Numbered from the stretch's first letter, positions 1 through 6,859 are shown. The stretch is 63,383 nucleotides of DNA from Gammaproteobacteria bacterium (GCA_013151645.1 JAADHU010000009.1:1-63383); one strand, 5' to 3'. Numbers and translations are program-made. The notes: generated by a model not told the origin, from the letters alone.

Positions 1-27
1 CGCCGCTGTTCAAGGCGTTGCGTGTTA
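1..27 (+). other. Partial attC-like site (3' end only)
   Basis: The first 20 bases match positions 1015-1034 at 18 of 20 places. Both read as the right-hand end of an integron attC site, ending in a degenerate core (GTTGCGT here). The left half lies outside the window. It sits just before the start codon at 38, where a cassette boundary is expected. Inferred from similarity to the other spacers; the core departs from the GTTRRRY consensus. Confidence 0.4.
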
Positions 28-37
28 GTGACCGCTC

Positions 38-370
38 ATGGCTAAACCATATCTTGAAAAACTATCGGGACTCATCCATGAATTGAATATTCAGAATGAG
101 GTTGGCCGATCTATGCAGGCCAAACATTTTTTCAGCGGGGCGGCACTCTATGTGAATGGCGAGATATGTGCTTCTTGGTCACCTGGCGGGCTCGCTTTCA
201 AATTGCCTGAGAAGGAGGTTGAAAGTTTAATTGGCAGCGGCAGGGCGATACCACTAAAGTATTTTCCCAAAGGGCACATAAAGAAAGGGTATGCACTTTT
301 TGAGAATCCAGATGAGAGCGAGCCGAGCAGGTGGAAAAGATATTTTGTTGCGGCTGCTCGACAAGTGTAG
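38..370 (+). CDS. TfoX/Sxy N-terminal domain family protein
   Basis: A 110-residue cytoplasmic protein that looks like the TfoX N-terminal domain. Supporting segments are FSGAALYVNGEICASW near residues 32-47, LAFKLPEKEV, and YFPKGHIKKGYALFENP followed by a tryptophan-containing last helix. The C-terminal domain of full TfoX/Sxy competence regulators is absent, so this is a stand-alone N domain. Such short TfoX_N proteins are widespread and their function is mostly unknown. The gene is the first complete cassette of the array and is followed three bases after its stop by an attC-like site. A role in competence should not be assumed. Confidence 0.75.
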   Translation: MAKPYLEKLSGLIHELNIQNEVGRSMQAKHFFSGAALYVNGEICASWSPGGLAFKLPEKEVESLIGSGRAIPLKYFPKGHIKKGYALFENPDESEPSRWKRYFVAAARQV

Positions 371-373
371 TGT

Positions 374-444
374 ATTCAACACATAGTCGGGTGATGCAGT
401 TTGGACTTACGGCGCCGGACCGGCGAATCGCCGGCTGCTTATGC
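374..444 (+). other. attC-like recombination site
   Basis: The left end ATTCAAC (374-380) fits the RYYYAAC pattern and the right end CTTATGC (438-444) is one base from GTTATGC. Between them is a self-complementary stretch (GCCGG/CCGGC around 414-435). The site lies directly between two unrelated plus-strand genes. The ATG of the next gene (441) lies inside the right core, a recurrent feature of integron cassettes. Confidence 0.6.
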
Positions 445-953
445 GCGCATCGACTGTCAATATGAATCGTCGCACAGTTCTCGGATACACCGTTCTAGCC
501 ATGGGTGCCATTGGGGTAACGCTTGCCTCGGTGCCGTTTATCGGATCTCTAGCACCGAGCCGCGAAGCTCGTGCCACTCGGCCGGGCGTAGATCTCTCCA
601 AACTGGCACCAGGAACGTTTGTTGAAAAAGAAAATGCACGGTCCCGACTTTTTGTTCTCAAGGATGACTCTGGATTAGTCTATATTTTCGCCGTTCCATT
701 TATCAGGAAAAAATATTGGTTGCCGGACATCCGCTGGGCGCCGTGGGGTATTCCTTGTGAATCATTCGGTCCTGACAATGAAAACGGAATTCTCACGGTC
801 GAAGGAACGTTTCACTGTCGGGATTCCGTCTATGGCGACTACTATGAGCGAGAGCTGCACTGGGCATTCGATGGAAGCAGCCTTGGAGTGCGGACTGAGA
901 ATATGCCGGTTCCGAAGCACGAGGTGGACGGCGACTGGTTGTATCTGGAGTAG
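441..953 (+). CDS. Tat-signal, Rieske-like anchored protein (cassette gene)
   Basis: A 170-residue protein. The N-terminus resembles the Tat anchor of cytochrome bc1 Rieske subunits: NRRTVLGYTVLAMGAIG (9-25), a hydrophobic stretch to about residue 36, then VDLSKLAPGTFVE, which mimics the Rieske neck. The C-terminal part has a CESFGP segment, a second cysteine in FHCRD, and WAFDGSSLG where a Rieske fold would have its cluster loops. The CTHLGC and CPCHGS ligand boxes are absent, so a 2Fe-2S cluster is doubtful. A second ATG (462) is an alternative start, but 441 overlaps the attC core as at other cassettes. Function unknown. Confidence 0.6.
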   Translation: MRASTVNMNRRTVLGYTVLAMGAIGVTLASVPFIGSLAPSREARATRPGVDLSKLAPGTFVEKENARSRLFVLKDDSGLVYIFAVPFIRKKYWLPDIRWAPWGIPCESFGPDNENGILTVEGTFHCRDSVYGDYYERELHWAFDGSSLGVRTENMPVPKHEVDGDWLYLE

Positions 954-1036
954 GTGTAAATGACGGAGAATAAGTCGAAGCAGGCGGATGCCAGACCTGC
1001 TACGCGACTTTGGCGCCGCTGTTCAAAGCGTTAAGG
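951..1036 (+). other. Degenerate attC-like site
   Basis: The right end reads CGCCGCTGTTCAAAGCGTTA, nearly the same as the first 20 bases of the window, and closes with GTTAAGG (1030-1036). The left end around 951-965 does not show a clean RYYYAAC box. The stretch lies exactly between two cassette-like genes, and the Shine-Dalgarno sequence of the next gene (AAGGAG) overlaps its right end. Confidence 0.45.
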
Positions 1037-1047
1037 AGACGAAACAG

Positions 1048-1305
1048 GTGAAATTTCACAAGAAGTCAATTTTGCGTGGCCTGGCAATAGGGATGCTCGT
1101 CACTTTATTGGTGATGGGACCGATTTCTTTCATAGACTGGCGTCAAAATCCAGGCGGCATATTTCGAGATAGCACTGGCACAAACTGGGAGACGGTGTTC
1201 GAAACGCTGTATTCCTGGTTGTAGCCTATATTTTTCCTCACGACGCCAGTCTCTATCTTGATTCTTCAATGGACTTCGAAGATAAGATCAGGCGATGCTA
1301 CCTAA
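1048..1305 (+). pseudogene. Two-helix membrane protein interrupted by an amber codon
   Basis: GTG at 1048 is preceded by AAGGAG at 1033-1038 with good spacing, which decides the start. The frame gives VKFHKKSILRG, a membrane helix (about residues 12-26), a soluble loop, then TAG at 1222-1224 as codon 59. The same frame continues without further stops through a second hydrophobic segment (PIFFLTTPVSILILQW) to TAA at 1303-1305, inside the RYYYAAC box of the next attC-like site, as for another gene of the array. The most economical reading is one 85-residue protein with a tyrosine or similar codon mutated to TAG. A 58-residue product remains possible. Function unknown. Confidence 0.55.
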
Positions 1306-1382
1306 CAAGTGGCAGCGACATTGTCCCTTCGGGCGGCATTCCGCAGGCCGCACCCACTTTGGCGTTGTGCCAAGCGTTATAC
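1300..1382 (+). other. attC-like recombination site
   Basis: This is one of the clearest sites of the array: ACCTAAC (1300-1306) fits RYYYAAC exactly, and the right end GTGCCAAGCGTTATAC closes with GTTATAC (1376-1382), one base from GTTATGC. The length, 83 bp, is usual for attC. The preceding reading frame ends inside the left box and the next one begins inside the right box. Confidence 0.65.
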
Positions 1383-1877
1383 GCCTGGCACCTTACGAAT
1401 CCGGCATCTCGCGGTTTGTCTCATCGGAGGGAAAAGTACTTTGGGTGCTCAGGAAATCGAATGGCCTGAACTTCCCAGCTCTGGGTTTCTCTACGGCCGG
1501 GCAGCGATAACAGCCGATGTAGATTCCGGGATGGCTGTATTCACTCTGAATAATAACGGTAAATACGTCGGAGAGCCTAGCTTTAGTTGAGTGATGAATG
1601 CGATCCTGACTACGGGATCGTGAGGTTGCACCTGGTCGAGAAAACGGAAATCGAGGTTTCAATAAATCGTTCCGGTGCAAGTACGTTCCAAAAATGGTCT
1701 CTTGTCTGGACGCCACAAGAAGAGGTAGTGGTTCTCTACAGCTCCGACGTAGGCGCTATCGGCTATAAAGTGGCAAACGGGCAGCTAGTAGAACTGATCG
1801 AATTGACGCTCGACATACGATACCGTGTGGACGAACTCTATTTCGTGGAATACGGAAAGAATGCCCCAGGCACATAA
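1379..1877 (+). pseudogene. Cassette gene broken by two frameshifts
   Basis: Three overlapping open frames together look like one protein of about 165 residues. Frame one reads RLAPYESGISRFVSSEGKV from the attC core. Frame two takes over near 1440-1490 with ELPSSGFLYGRAAITADVDS. Frame three begins near 1583-1590 with SDECDPDYGIVRLHLVEKTE and runs to TAA at 1877. Each switch corresponds to a net loss of one base. The expected start, ATG in the attC core (GTTATGC), is ATA at 1379. An independent start at TTG 1587 (96 residues) is a less likely alternative. No known domain recognised. Sequencing errors could also explain the shifts. Confidence 0.5.
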
Positions 1878-1885
1878 GAGACGCG

Positions 1886-2003
1886 AACTAACAAATCATT
1901 GAACTTACCGCCGATCAGCATCTGTCACGGAACCCGCAGGTTATTGCCTTGCAATGGCACGGTCCTGGCCAGATACTAGGCGCAAGCTCGCTAAGCGTTA
2001 GGC
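1886..2003 (+). other. attC-like recombination site
   Basis: The right end GCTCGCTAAGCGTTAGGC ends in a perfect GTTRRRY core (GTTAGGC, 1997-2003). The left end AACTAAC (1886-1892) is one base off RYYYAAC. The 118 bp between carry imperfect inverted repeats and no reading frame. It lies eight bases after the stop of the broken cassette and 38 bases before the next start. Confidence 0.6.
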
Positions 2004-2041
2004 GGTTGACCAGATTTAATATCAACGATATGTGAAACACA

Positions 2042-2314
2042 ATGGATGAACACGACCTTATATACTCAAAGCATTGTCAATCGGTAATGAGCGACGGAAT
2101 AACTGTCAAGCTCGAAATCTATAGCTCGGGCGACAGTGACTGGATTTTGGAAGTCGTCGATGAGGAGAATAATTCTACAGTATGGGACAACCCGTTTTCC
2201 ACCGATGACGAGGCGTACCAGGAATTTCAGAGAACTTTGGCCGAGGACGGCATTGAATCAATGATCGGGCTGGACCAATCAGATTGCGGCGGCGATGAAC
2301 CAACTGCCGCCTAA
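2042..2314 (+). CDS. Small acidic hypothetical protein (cassette gene)
   Basis: A 90-residue, strongly acidic soluble protein without signal peptide or membrane segment. The pattern LIYSKHCQSV, then KLEIYSSGDSDWILEVVDEE and a helical tail (DDEAYQEFQRTLAEDGIESM) suggests a small alpha-beta fold. I do not recognise a named family. Its TAA stop (2312-2314) is part of the GCCTAAC box of the following attC-like site, which is strong contextual support for a genuine cassette gene. No good Shine-Dalgarno sequence precedes the ATG. Confidence 0.6.
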   Translation: MDEHDLIYSKHCQSVMSDGITVKLEIYSSGDSDWILEVVDEENNSTVWDNPFSTDDEAYQEFQRTLAEDGIESMIGLDQSDCGGDEPTAA

Positions 2315-2371
2315 CCAGTCGGTGCAGACGGACGGCCAGCAAGCTGGCCGCCACTGACGGAGGCCTTAGGT
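2309..2371 (+). other. attC-like recombination site
   Basis: It starts with a perfect GCCTAAC (2309-2315), then CAGTCGGTGCAGACGGACGG, a typical attC left arm. An almost perfect hairpin ACGGCCAGC-AA-GCTGGCCGCC follows, and the right end CTTAGGT (2365-2371) is one base off GTTRRRY. At 63 bp it is short but within the known attC range. The neighbouring stop (2312) and GTG start (2370) lie inside its ends. Confidence 0.65.
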
Positions 2372-2720
2372 GTCGGTACGAAGCATGACACGTAAGGAGT
2401 TCGCGGCGGCAGCCGAAAAAATGACCAGGCGCGGCAGATGGGCCAATCGATTATGGCTGACCATTTTCTTCGTTATTCTTTTTGGCAACCTCGTCGTAGT
2501 TCGCCTGATTCCGGAGAACTACGCGATCACCTACTTGGTAGGCTTTTTCGTGTTCCTCATCGCTAACATAATATTTACAATGCGCATCGCCAAGAATCGC
2601 AGTCGGCGGGCCGGGGTTATCTGTTCGAAGTGCAAATCGACATTTTCGAAGACAGGGCTTGAACTGGCAATCGCGACGGGGAACTGTAGCAGTTGTAGTG
2701 AAAAGTTCCTGGATGACTAG
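2370..2720 (+). CDS. Two-helix membrane protein with C-terminal zinc ribbon
   Basis: A 116-residue protein from GTG 2370, which overlaps the attC core; ATG 2385 is an alternative. It has a basic N-terminus, two hydrophobic helices (about residues 28-46 and 53-71), and a cytoplasmic tail with two CxxC knuckles (CSKC and CSSC, about 20 residues apart) of zinc-ribbon type. No enzyme motif is visible. The layout suggests a membrane-tethered metal-binding module, but function is unknown. It is the last clear cassette gene before a degenerate attC-like spacer. Confidence 0.6.
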   Translation: MSVRSMTRKEFAAAAEKMTRRGRWANRLWLTIFFVILFGNLVVVRLIPENYAITYLVGFFVFLIANIIFTMRIAKNRSRRAGVICSKCKSTFSKTGLELAIATGNCSSCSEKFLDD

Positions 2721-2728
2721 GCGGTGCC

Positions 2729-2807
2729 ACCTACCAATGCGCTGCAGTGGACGCGGTTAAGCTATGGCCGTCTTCCTTGGCACCATCCACGTTGCTGATG
2801 GGTAAGG
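2729..2807 (+). other. Degenerate attC-like site
   Basis: The left end ACCTACCAATGCGCTGCAGT resembles the common attC left arm, with one change in the box (ACCTACC). The right end GGTAAGG (2801-2807) is a weak core. The 79 bp contain partial inverted complementarity (TGGACGC / GCATCCA-like arms). The position between two plus-strand genes fits a cassette boundary. Confidence 0.4.
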
Positions 2808-2822
2808 GCGCAAGGTGAGAAG

Positions 2823-4091
2823 ATGAACCAACGAGATTCGGATATGAATCAAAACCTGAAGTCGATAATAAGTAGATACAAAGAAGACAAAGAAACGGTT
2901 TACAACAGTTGGTTCGTTAACAATGATGAAAGATTAAAGGCATTTCGTTCTATTAGGCGGGGCGTATTCAATGTAATCGAAGACATAAAAAACGGTGATT
3001 TCGGCAACGATTTTAAAGGCTCATCACTGGAGTTCGTATTGAATTGCATCACAGAACAAAAACAGGTGTTTAAAGGCGCTTCTCACCCGTTTTACTGGAA
3101 GCCGAAACTACGTATACCCGATATATATGAAAATGAAGAAAATAAGGTGGCTTTTGGTCAATTTCTTGAGAAATGTATCAACGCAACAAAAGAAGAACAA
3201 ATACTTAAAGAAATAATATTGTTAGACCAACGAAAAATTAAGGGCTTAGGTCCTGCGGTCGCAAGTATCCTCTATTTTCTCCATCCTACGTTTATTCCGC
3301 CGTGTAATACCGCAATCGTAAATGGGTTTAACGCGTTATTCAATGACAGGGTCAAGCTTGGTTCTTGGTCTGAATATCTCAGAATGAGAGAAGTCATAGT
3401 AGAAAAAAATAACGAGTTCAAATCTGGCCTATCGAATGATTTGGGAGCATTTGCCGGGCTACTTTTTGATATTGGTGAAAATAAGGTAGTAATCCGCGAC
3501 GAACATCTATCTGAAAAGGAACGGCAAAAGATAGAAAAGAAACTTAAAAAGCGGCATATAGAAGTAACCAATGAAATGGAGGAAGAAAACCTTCATACGG
3601 AAATGCAGTTTCACATCATGACTATCGGCGGTTCAATCGGTTACGACGTAATTGCTGCATCAAATGACCGTTCTAAATGCCATGACGGAAAGAGCTTGTC
3701 TTTTTTAGGTTTGGACAAATTTCCAGAACTGGAAGTCGACAGGGAAACGTATAAAACCATTACCTTAATTGATGCGGTTTGGTTTGAAAGAGGAACGGAC
3801 CGAATTGTTTGTGCGTTTGAAGTGGAGAAAAGCACGTCGATATACTCGGGTATTTTAAGGTTGACGGATCTGCACTATTCATTTAGAAATAGTCCGCCGA
3901 CCTTGTACCTTATTATTCCAGATAACAGAGAAAGAGAAGTGCTACGTCAGTTGCAGCGACCATCGATAAAAAATAGCGCGATAGAAATAAACTATATACG
4001 GTTTTCTGAATTGAGAGAGAACTGTGATGCGATTTGTAAATTCGGTGAGGATAAAGAGATACTCAAGAAAATATCGCGAGTTTCCGATTAG
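2823..4091 (+). CDS. HhH-like plus PD-(D/E)XK-like protein, possible restriction-type nuclease
   Basis: A 422-residue soluble protein, visibly more AT-rich than the core genes around it, which suggests transfer. ATG 2823 follows AAGGTGAG at good spacing. The N-terminal half is helical and contains KIKGLGPAVASILYFL (about 137-152), resembling the helix-hairpin-helix of DNA glycosylase-like proteins. The linker is rich in charged residues. The C-terminal half has LIDAVWFERG (about 319-328) and, some 10 residues later, CAFEVEKSTSIYSGILRLTD. This looks like the D-(x)n-ExE/K core of PD-(D/E)XK nucleases seen in restriction-like proteins. No methyltransferase partner is adjacent. A defence role is inference only. 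Confidence 0.5.
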   Translation: MNQRDSDMNQNLKSIISRYKEDKETVYNSWFVNNDERLKAFRSIRRGVFNVIEDIKNGDFGNDFKGSSLEFVLNCITEQKQVFKGASHPFYWKPKLRIPDIYENEENKVAFGQFLEKCINATKEEQILKEIILLDQRKIKGLGPAVASILYFLHPTFIPPCNTAIVNGFNALFNDRVKLGSWSEYLRMREVIVEKNNEFKSGLSNDLGAFAGLLFDIGENKVVIRDEHLSEKERQKIEKKLKKRHIEVTNEMEEENLHTEMQFHIMTIGGSIGYDVIAASNDRSKCHDGKSLSFLGLDKFPELEVDRETYKTITLIDAVWFERGTDRIVCAFEVEKSTSIYSGILRLTDLHYSFRNSPPTLYLIIPDNREREVLRQLQRPSIKNSAIEINYIRFSELRENCDAICKFGEDKEILKKISRVSD

Positions 4092-4136
4092 GGAATCATA
4101 TAGTCAAATGCTGCGCCTGACTGGTCAAAGCGGTAC

Positions 4137-4325
4137 TTGCTCCCGGCCATCGTACTTGCGAGCCAGGCGTTGCCGTCGTGGGGTATTGAAGAGCGCATGG
4201 CGTGCTATCAGGTACCCGGCCTCAGCATCGCCGTGATCAGCGGCGGCGAAATCGCGTGGGCCAACGGCTGCGCAATTAAACTAACCGTTGAAATTAGAAG
4301 GCGTCACTTAGTAACTAAGACGTAG
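4137..4325 (+). pseudogene. N-terminal fragment of a beta-lactamase-family serine hydrolase
   Basis: The frame reads GIEERMACYQVPGLSIAVIS then GGEIAWANG. This is the N-terminal hallmark of class C beta-lactamase/EstB-like hydrolases, where the peptide usually continues into a GYG turn and, later, the SxxK catalytic motif. Here the similarity stops after about 50 residues (near 4272) and neither SxxK nor YxN follows. A few hydrophobic residues upstream (PAIVLASQALP) may be the end of a signal peptide. It appears to be a remnant left by a deletion or cassette rearrangement. Confidence 0.55.
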
Positions 4326-4378
4326 CTTTGATTCGGCGTCTTCGCAGGGTGTTCGCATCTGGTCCAGGAACGAATGAC

Positions 4379-5068
4379 ATGGACAATGAGCCGGTAAGTT
4401 CGACTGAGAACGGTGTCTTTCAGAATGTTGCTGGATGGGCCATTGGCGCCGTTGTGTTTATCGTTTTCTTCCTGGGTGCAAAGTACCTGGTACAGAACGG
4501 CACTTCCTTTGCCCGCCAGACGACAGCGGAGTATGAGGCAGATTCGCTGGTATCCGAAATGGCGGATCAGTTTGAAGAAGCAGAATCAATTGATGACGTT
4601 CTGTCGATAACAAATAGCGTTGAACCCACTAGTTTGCCAAAGCCGCTATCAGCGGATCAGCTTGGTCAAGTTGTGAAGATCACCAATCAAAAATTGTCAG
4701 GGACTTCTATTGGCAACACGACAGTACAAGCGATCAGGGTGCTCAAAGTTGCCGATTCGTTGGGTATCGAGTATGTATATCGTGACCCCTCAGATTATTC
4801 GGAGTGGCTTGATCTAAGAAAGACCGAAGGCCCCGATCTAGCTGATGGACTATTGCGTCAAGCATTTATTAGCACGATGAACTGGTGCAACCAAGTACCA
4901 ATAAATAAATTTCACCAGATCCGTTACAGGTACACATATACAGGGCGTGATGACTTTATACTCGACTTTCCGCCTGGGTGGTGCGGAAGTGTCGCACAAC
5001 TGGAAATGGCGATCCTATACGACGAGCTCGGTTTGGGTGAAACCATCGATACTTCAGCACCGTTTTAG
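4379..5068 (+). CDS. Membrane-anchored hypothetical protein
   Basis: A 229-residue protein when started at ATG 4379, which has AGGA about ten bases upstream; a TTG at 4328 would add 17 residues. One transmembrane helix (about residues 17-36 of the short form, GWAIGAVVFIVFFLGAKYLV) is followed by a large soluble domain. That domain contains an acidic helical stretch and a C-terminal part with FISTMNWCNQVPI, YRYTYTGRDDFILDFPPGWC and a final helix. Two cysteines could form a disulfide if the domain is periplasmic. No family recognised. It stands alone between spacers without readable genes. Confidence 0.6.
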   Translation: MDNEPVSSTENGVFQNVAGWAIGAVVFIVFFLGAKYLVQNGTSFARQTTAEYEADSLVSEMADQFEEAESIDDVLSITNSVEPTSLPKPLSADQLGQVVKITNQKLSGTSIGNTTVQAIRVLKVADSLGIEYVYRDPSDYSEWLDLRKTEGPDLADGLLRQAFISTMNWCNQVPINKFHQIRYRYTYTGRDDFILDFPPGWCGSVAQLEMAILYDELGLGETIDTSAPF

Positions 5069-5200
5069 GGTCAATTCGTTTTTTTTCTAATTGGAATCTG
5101 GACGTGAGTTTGGCGGTTAACCGGCACGAGATGTTCGCACCTGTTGTAAAGATGCCGGTCGGGCGTACCGCCGGCCGCTTTCGTAGGCGCTAAACTTCAT

Positions 5201-5290
5201 ATGAGGCATCTCGTATCGACAATAATCTTCGTTTTGGTTCTGGGACAAGCGTTTACAGCGGAGTCGCGACCAATGGACAATGCTCCTTAG
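5201..5290 (+). CDS. Possible 29-residue secreted peptide or gene remnant
   Basis: ATG 5201 opens a short frame: a basic N-terminus, a hydrophobic core (STIIFVLVLGQAFTA) and a probable signal peptidase site before ESRPMDNAP and the stop. This is the shape of a signal peptide with nine residues left. No Shine-Dalgarno sequence is evident. It may be the 5' stub of a lost secreted-protein gene. It lies in the 285-base stretch 5069-5353, in which I otherwise see only a GC-rich imperfect hairpin near 5153-5180 and a T-tract at 5080. Confidence 0.25.
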   Translation: MRHLVSTIIFVLVLGQAFTAESRPMDNAP

Positions 5291-5353
5291 ACCAAAAGGC
5301 GTCGCCAATGACCTACATCGCGTACGATCACAGATACTCACTGGCCGGTTGAA

Positions 5354-5722
5354 ATGCGAAGATATATCTCACAATTTCGAGCTATTTCGGTCGGTCTCTT
5401 AGTTGTTAACGGTCCTGTACTTCTATTGCTATTCGGTCCGATATGGGTATTTTTGGTCGCAATCGAAAGCGGTGTGATTGATTCCGTCTATAGCTGGGTT
5501 GGATTTGTCGTTGCCATTTTTGGATTTTTTCTCGCTTGGTTATGGTGGTCAATATCAGTGCCACGTTGGCGGATATGGGCCTATGCGAACGTTGAAGACA
5601 TTCAGGCGCTCAAGCAACGTGCTGTCGATGTCGGACTCACTTGGCCGGATGGCCATGTTTTCGGAAAAACAGAGATCAAGACACCGGAAATGAGGGATCG
5701 GGAGCACGAATTGGATCGATAG
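5354..5722 (+). CDS. Two-helix membrane protein with conserved cytoplasmic tail
   Basis: A 122-residue protein with two hydrophobic helices (about 13-36 and 45-66). The tail reads SVPRWRIWAYANVEDIQALK then AVDVGLTWPDGHVFGKTEI. The tail pattern (PRWRxWAY, DIxxLKxxAV, GLTWPDG, TEI) looks strongly conserved in small proteins of many proteobacteria, but I know no function for them. The gene stands alone. The 188 bases after it (5723-5910) hold no gene I can support. Confidence 0.65.
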   Translation: MRRYISQFRAISVGLLVVNGPVLLLLFGPIWVFLVAIESGVIDSVYSWVGFVVAIFGFFLAWLWWSISVPRWRIWAYANVEDIQALKQRAVDVGLTWPDGHVFGKTEIKTPEMRDREHELDR

Positions 5723-5910
5723 TTTCGCTCGTGGAACATGCTCGAAAAACATTGGGCTTGTGACCAGCGGTTTGTCGCTGTAAATTCAAGCGGGCGACGC
5801 AGTTCTTTGGTTACTGGATGAATATGTTTCGCATCAAGGTGTCGCGCTTGATATCGGTGCCGAAAGGCAGCTGCCGACGCTTGCGAGATTCGCTTGCCGG
5901 TAATTGAAAC

Positions 5911-6300
5911 ATGAAAGTAACCAAAATCGACCATCTTGTCCTGACAGTCCGGGATATTGAAGAAACGATAATATTCTATCGAAACGTATTGGGCATGGAA
6001 TCCGTACGTTTTGGGGAGGGGCGTGTGGCATTGAAATTTGGCAATCAAAAGATCAATCTTCATGAGTCAGGTAATGAGTTTGACCCCAAAGCAACACATC
6101 CCGTCCCAGGTTCCGCTGATTTGTGCTTTGTCACCACAACGGTATTGAGCGAGGCCATGAGTCACGTTGAAAGTTACGGTATAGAAATTATTCAAGGGCC
6201 GGTGAGCCGAACCGGGGCGCGTCATCCATTGTTGTCGTTTTATTTTCGGGATCCAGGCGGCAATCTTATTGAGATCGCGAATGAGGTAGAGGCTACCTAA
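5911..6300 (+). CDS. VOC family (glyoxalase/dioxygenase-like) protein
   Basis: A 129-residue single-copy VOC protein. It opens with KIDHLVLTVRDIEETIIFYRN, the usual first beta-alpha unit with a candidate metal histidine (His8). It continues with VLGMESVRFGEGRVALKFG, a middle strand DLCFVT, and a C-terminal FYFRDPGGNLIEIAN whose glutamate is the usual last metal ligand. The length fits the two-module fold that dimerises to form the active site. The reaction cannot be deduced: the family includes glyoxalases, fosfomycin-resistance enzymes and dioxygenases. No partner gene is adjacent. Confidence 0.85.
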   Translation: MKVTKIDHLVLTVRDIEETIIFYRNVLGMESVRFGEGRVALKFGNQKINLHESGNEFDPKATHPVPGSADLCFVTTTVLSEAMSHVESYGIEIIQGPVSRTGARHPLLSFYFRDPGGNLIEIANEVEAT

Positions 6301-6342
6301 GCAATCGCGGCGAGACCAATGTACCAGGCGGAGGAGATAACA

Positions 6343-6645
6343 TTGTCTAAGAAACCAGAAAAACGAATTTATCGTCTGTTTGCGGTCTGCACCTTCCTGG
6401 CATCGGCTTCATTTATCGTTCCACGGTTCATATCGAATCCGGAAGGTGGGTTCGCTGGGGCTGGCTCCGCCGTTCTAGCTTTGCTCATCATGCTTGGGGC
6501 AACCTTGTTATTCTCACTTTACTTGCTCGCCGTGACGGTTCAGGAATACGCTGATCTTTCTACGACAGCCAGGATCACCGGTATTACGCCAAGCCTCGTA
6601 TTGGCAGCAGCATTGTTCGGACTATTCGGCTTTCTAGGCTATTGA
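6343..6645 (+). CDS. Small three-helix membrane protein
   Basis: A 100-residue protein. The start is set at TTG 6343 because GGAGGAG stands seven bases upstream; an in-frame ATG at 6319 would place that ribosome site inside the gene. After a basic head (SKKPEKRIYRLF) come three hydrophobic helices (roughly residues 12-28, 41-65 and 77-99). No conserved motif is recognised. It follows the VOC gene by 42 bases and may be cotranscribed with it. The 214 bases downstream (6646-6859) hold nothing I can identify. Confidence 0.6.
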   Translation: MSKKPEKRIYRLFAVCTFLASASFIVPRFISNPEGGFAGAGSAVLALLIMLGATLLFSLYLLAVTVQEYADLSTTARITGITPSLVLAAALFGLFGFLGY

Positions 6646-6859
6646 TGTGCAGAGAGTGGATTACACGGCCGACGAGAAATAGATTGAACGGGCAGAGCTA
6701 TTTCAGGGGGGGTATTTCTCACCGTCAGAGAAGTCAAAAGACAGTGAGCACAGTCGCAAGAAGTATCCGGGAAACACCAGGAATGACGTGTCACAATGAC
6801 TCATATTCCGAGAGCAAAAGACGCCGTTGCATTCCGCTTCCGGTGATTCGAAATACTGG

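Noticed and set aside
401-661. Alternative frames 401-625 (+) and 407-661 (-) as genes
   Set aside because: They overlap the attC-like site and the 441-953 gene, which has coherent signal and domain structure.
4307-4319. CTTAG-TAA-CTAAG palindrome as attC or terminator
   Set aside because: Arms are only five bases with no T-run and no attC boxes at a suitable distance.
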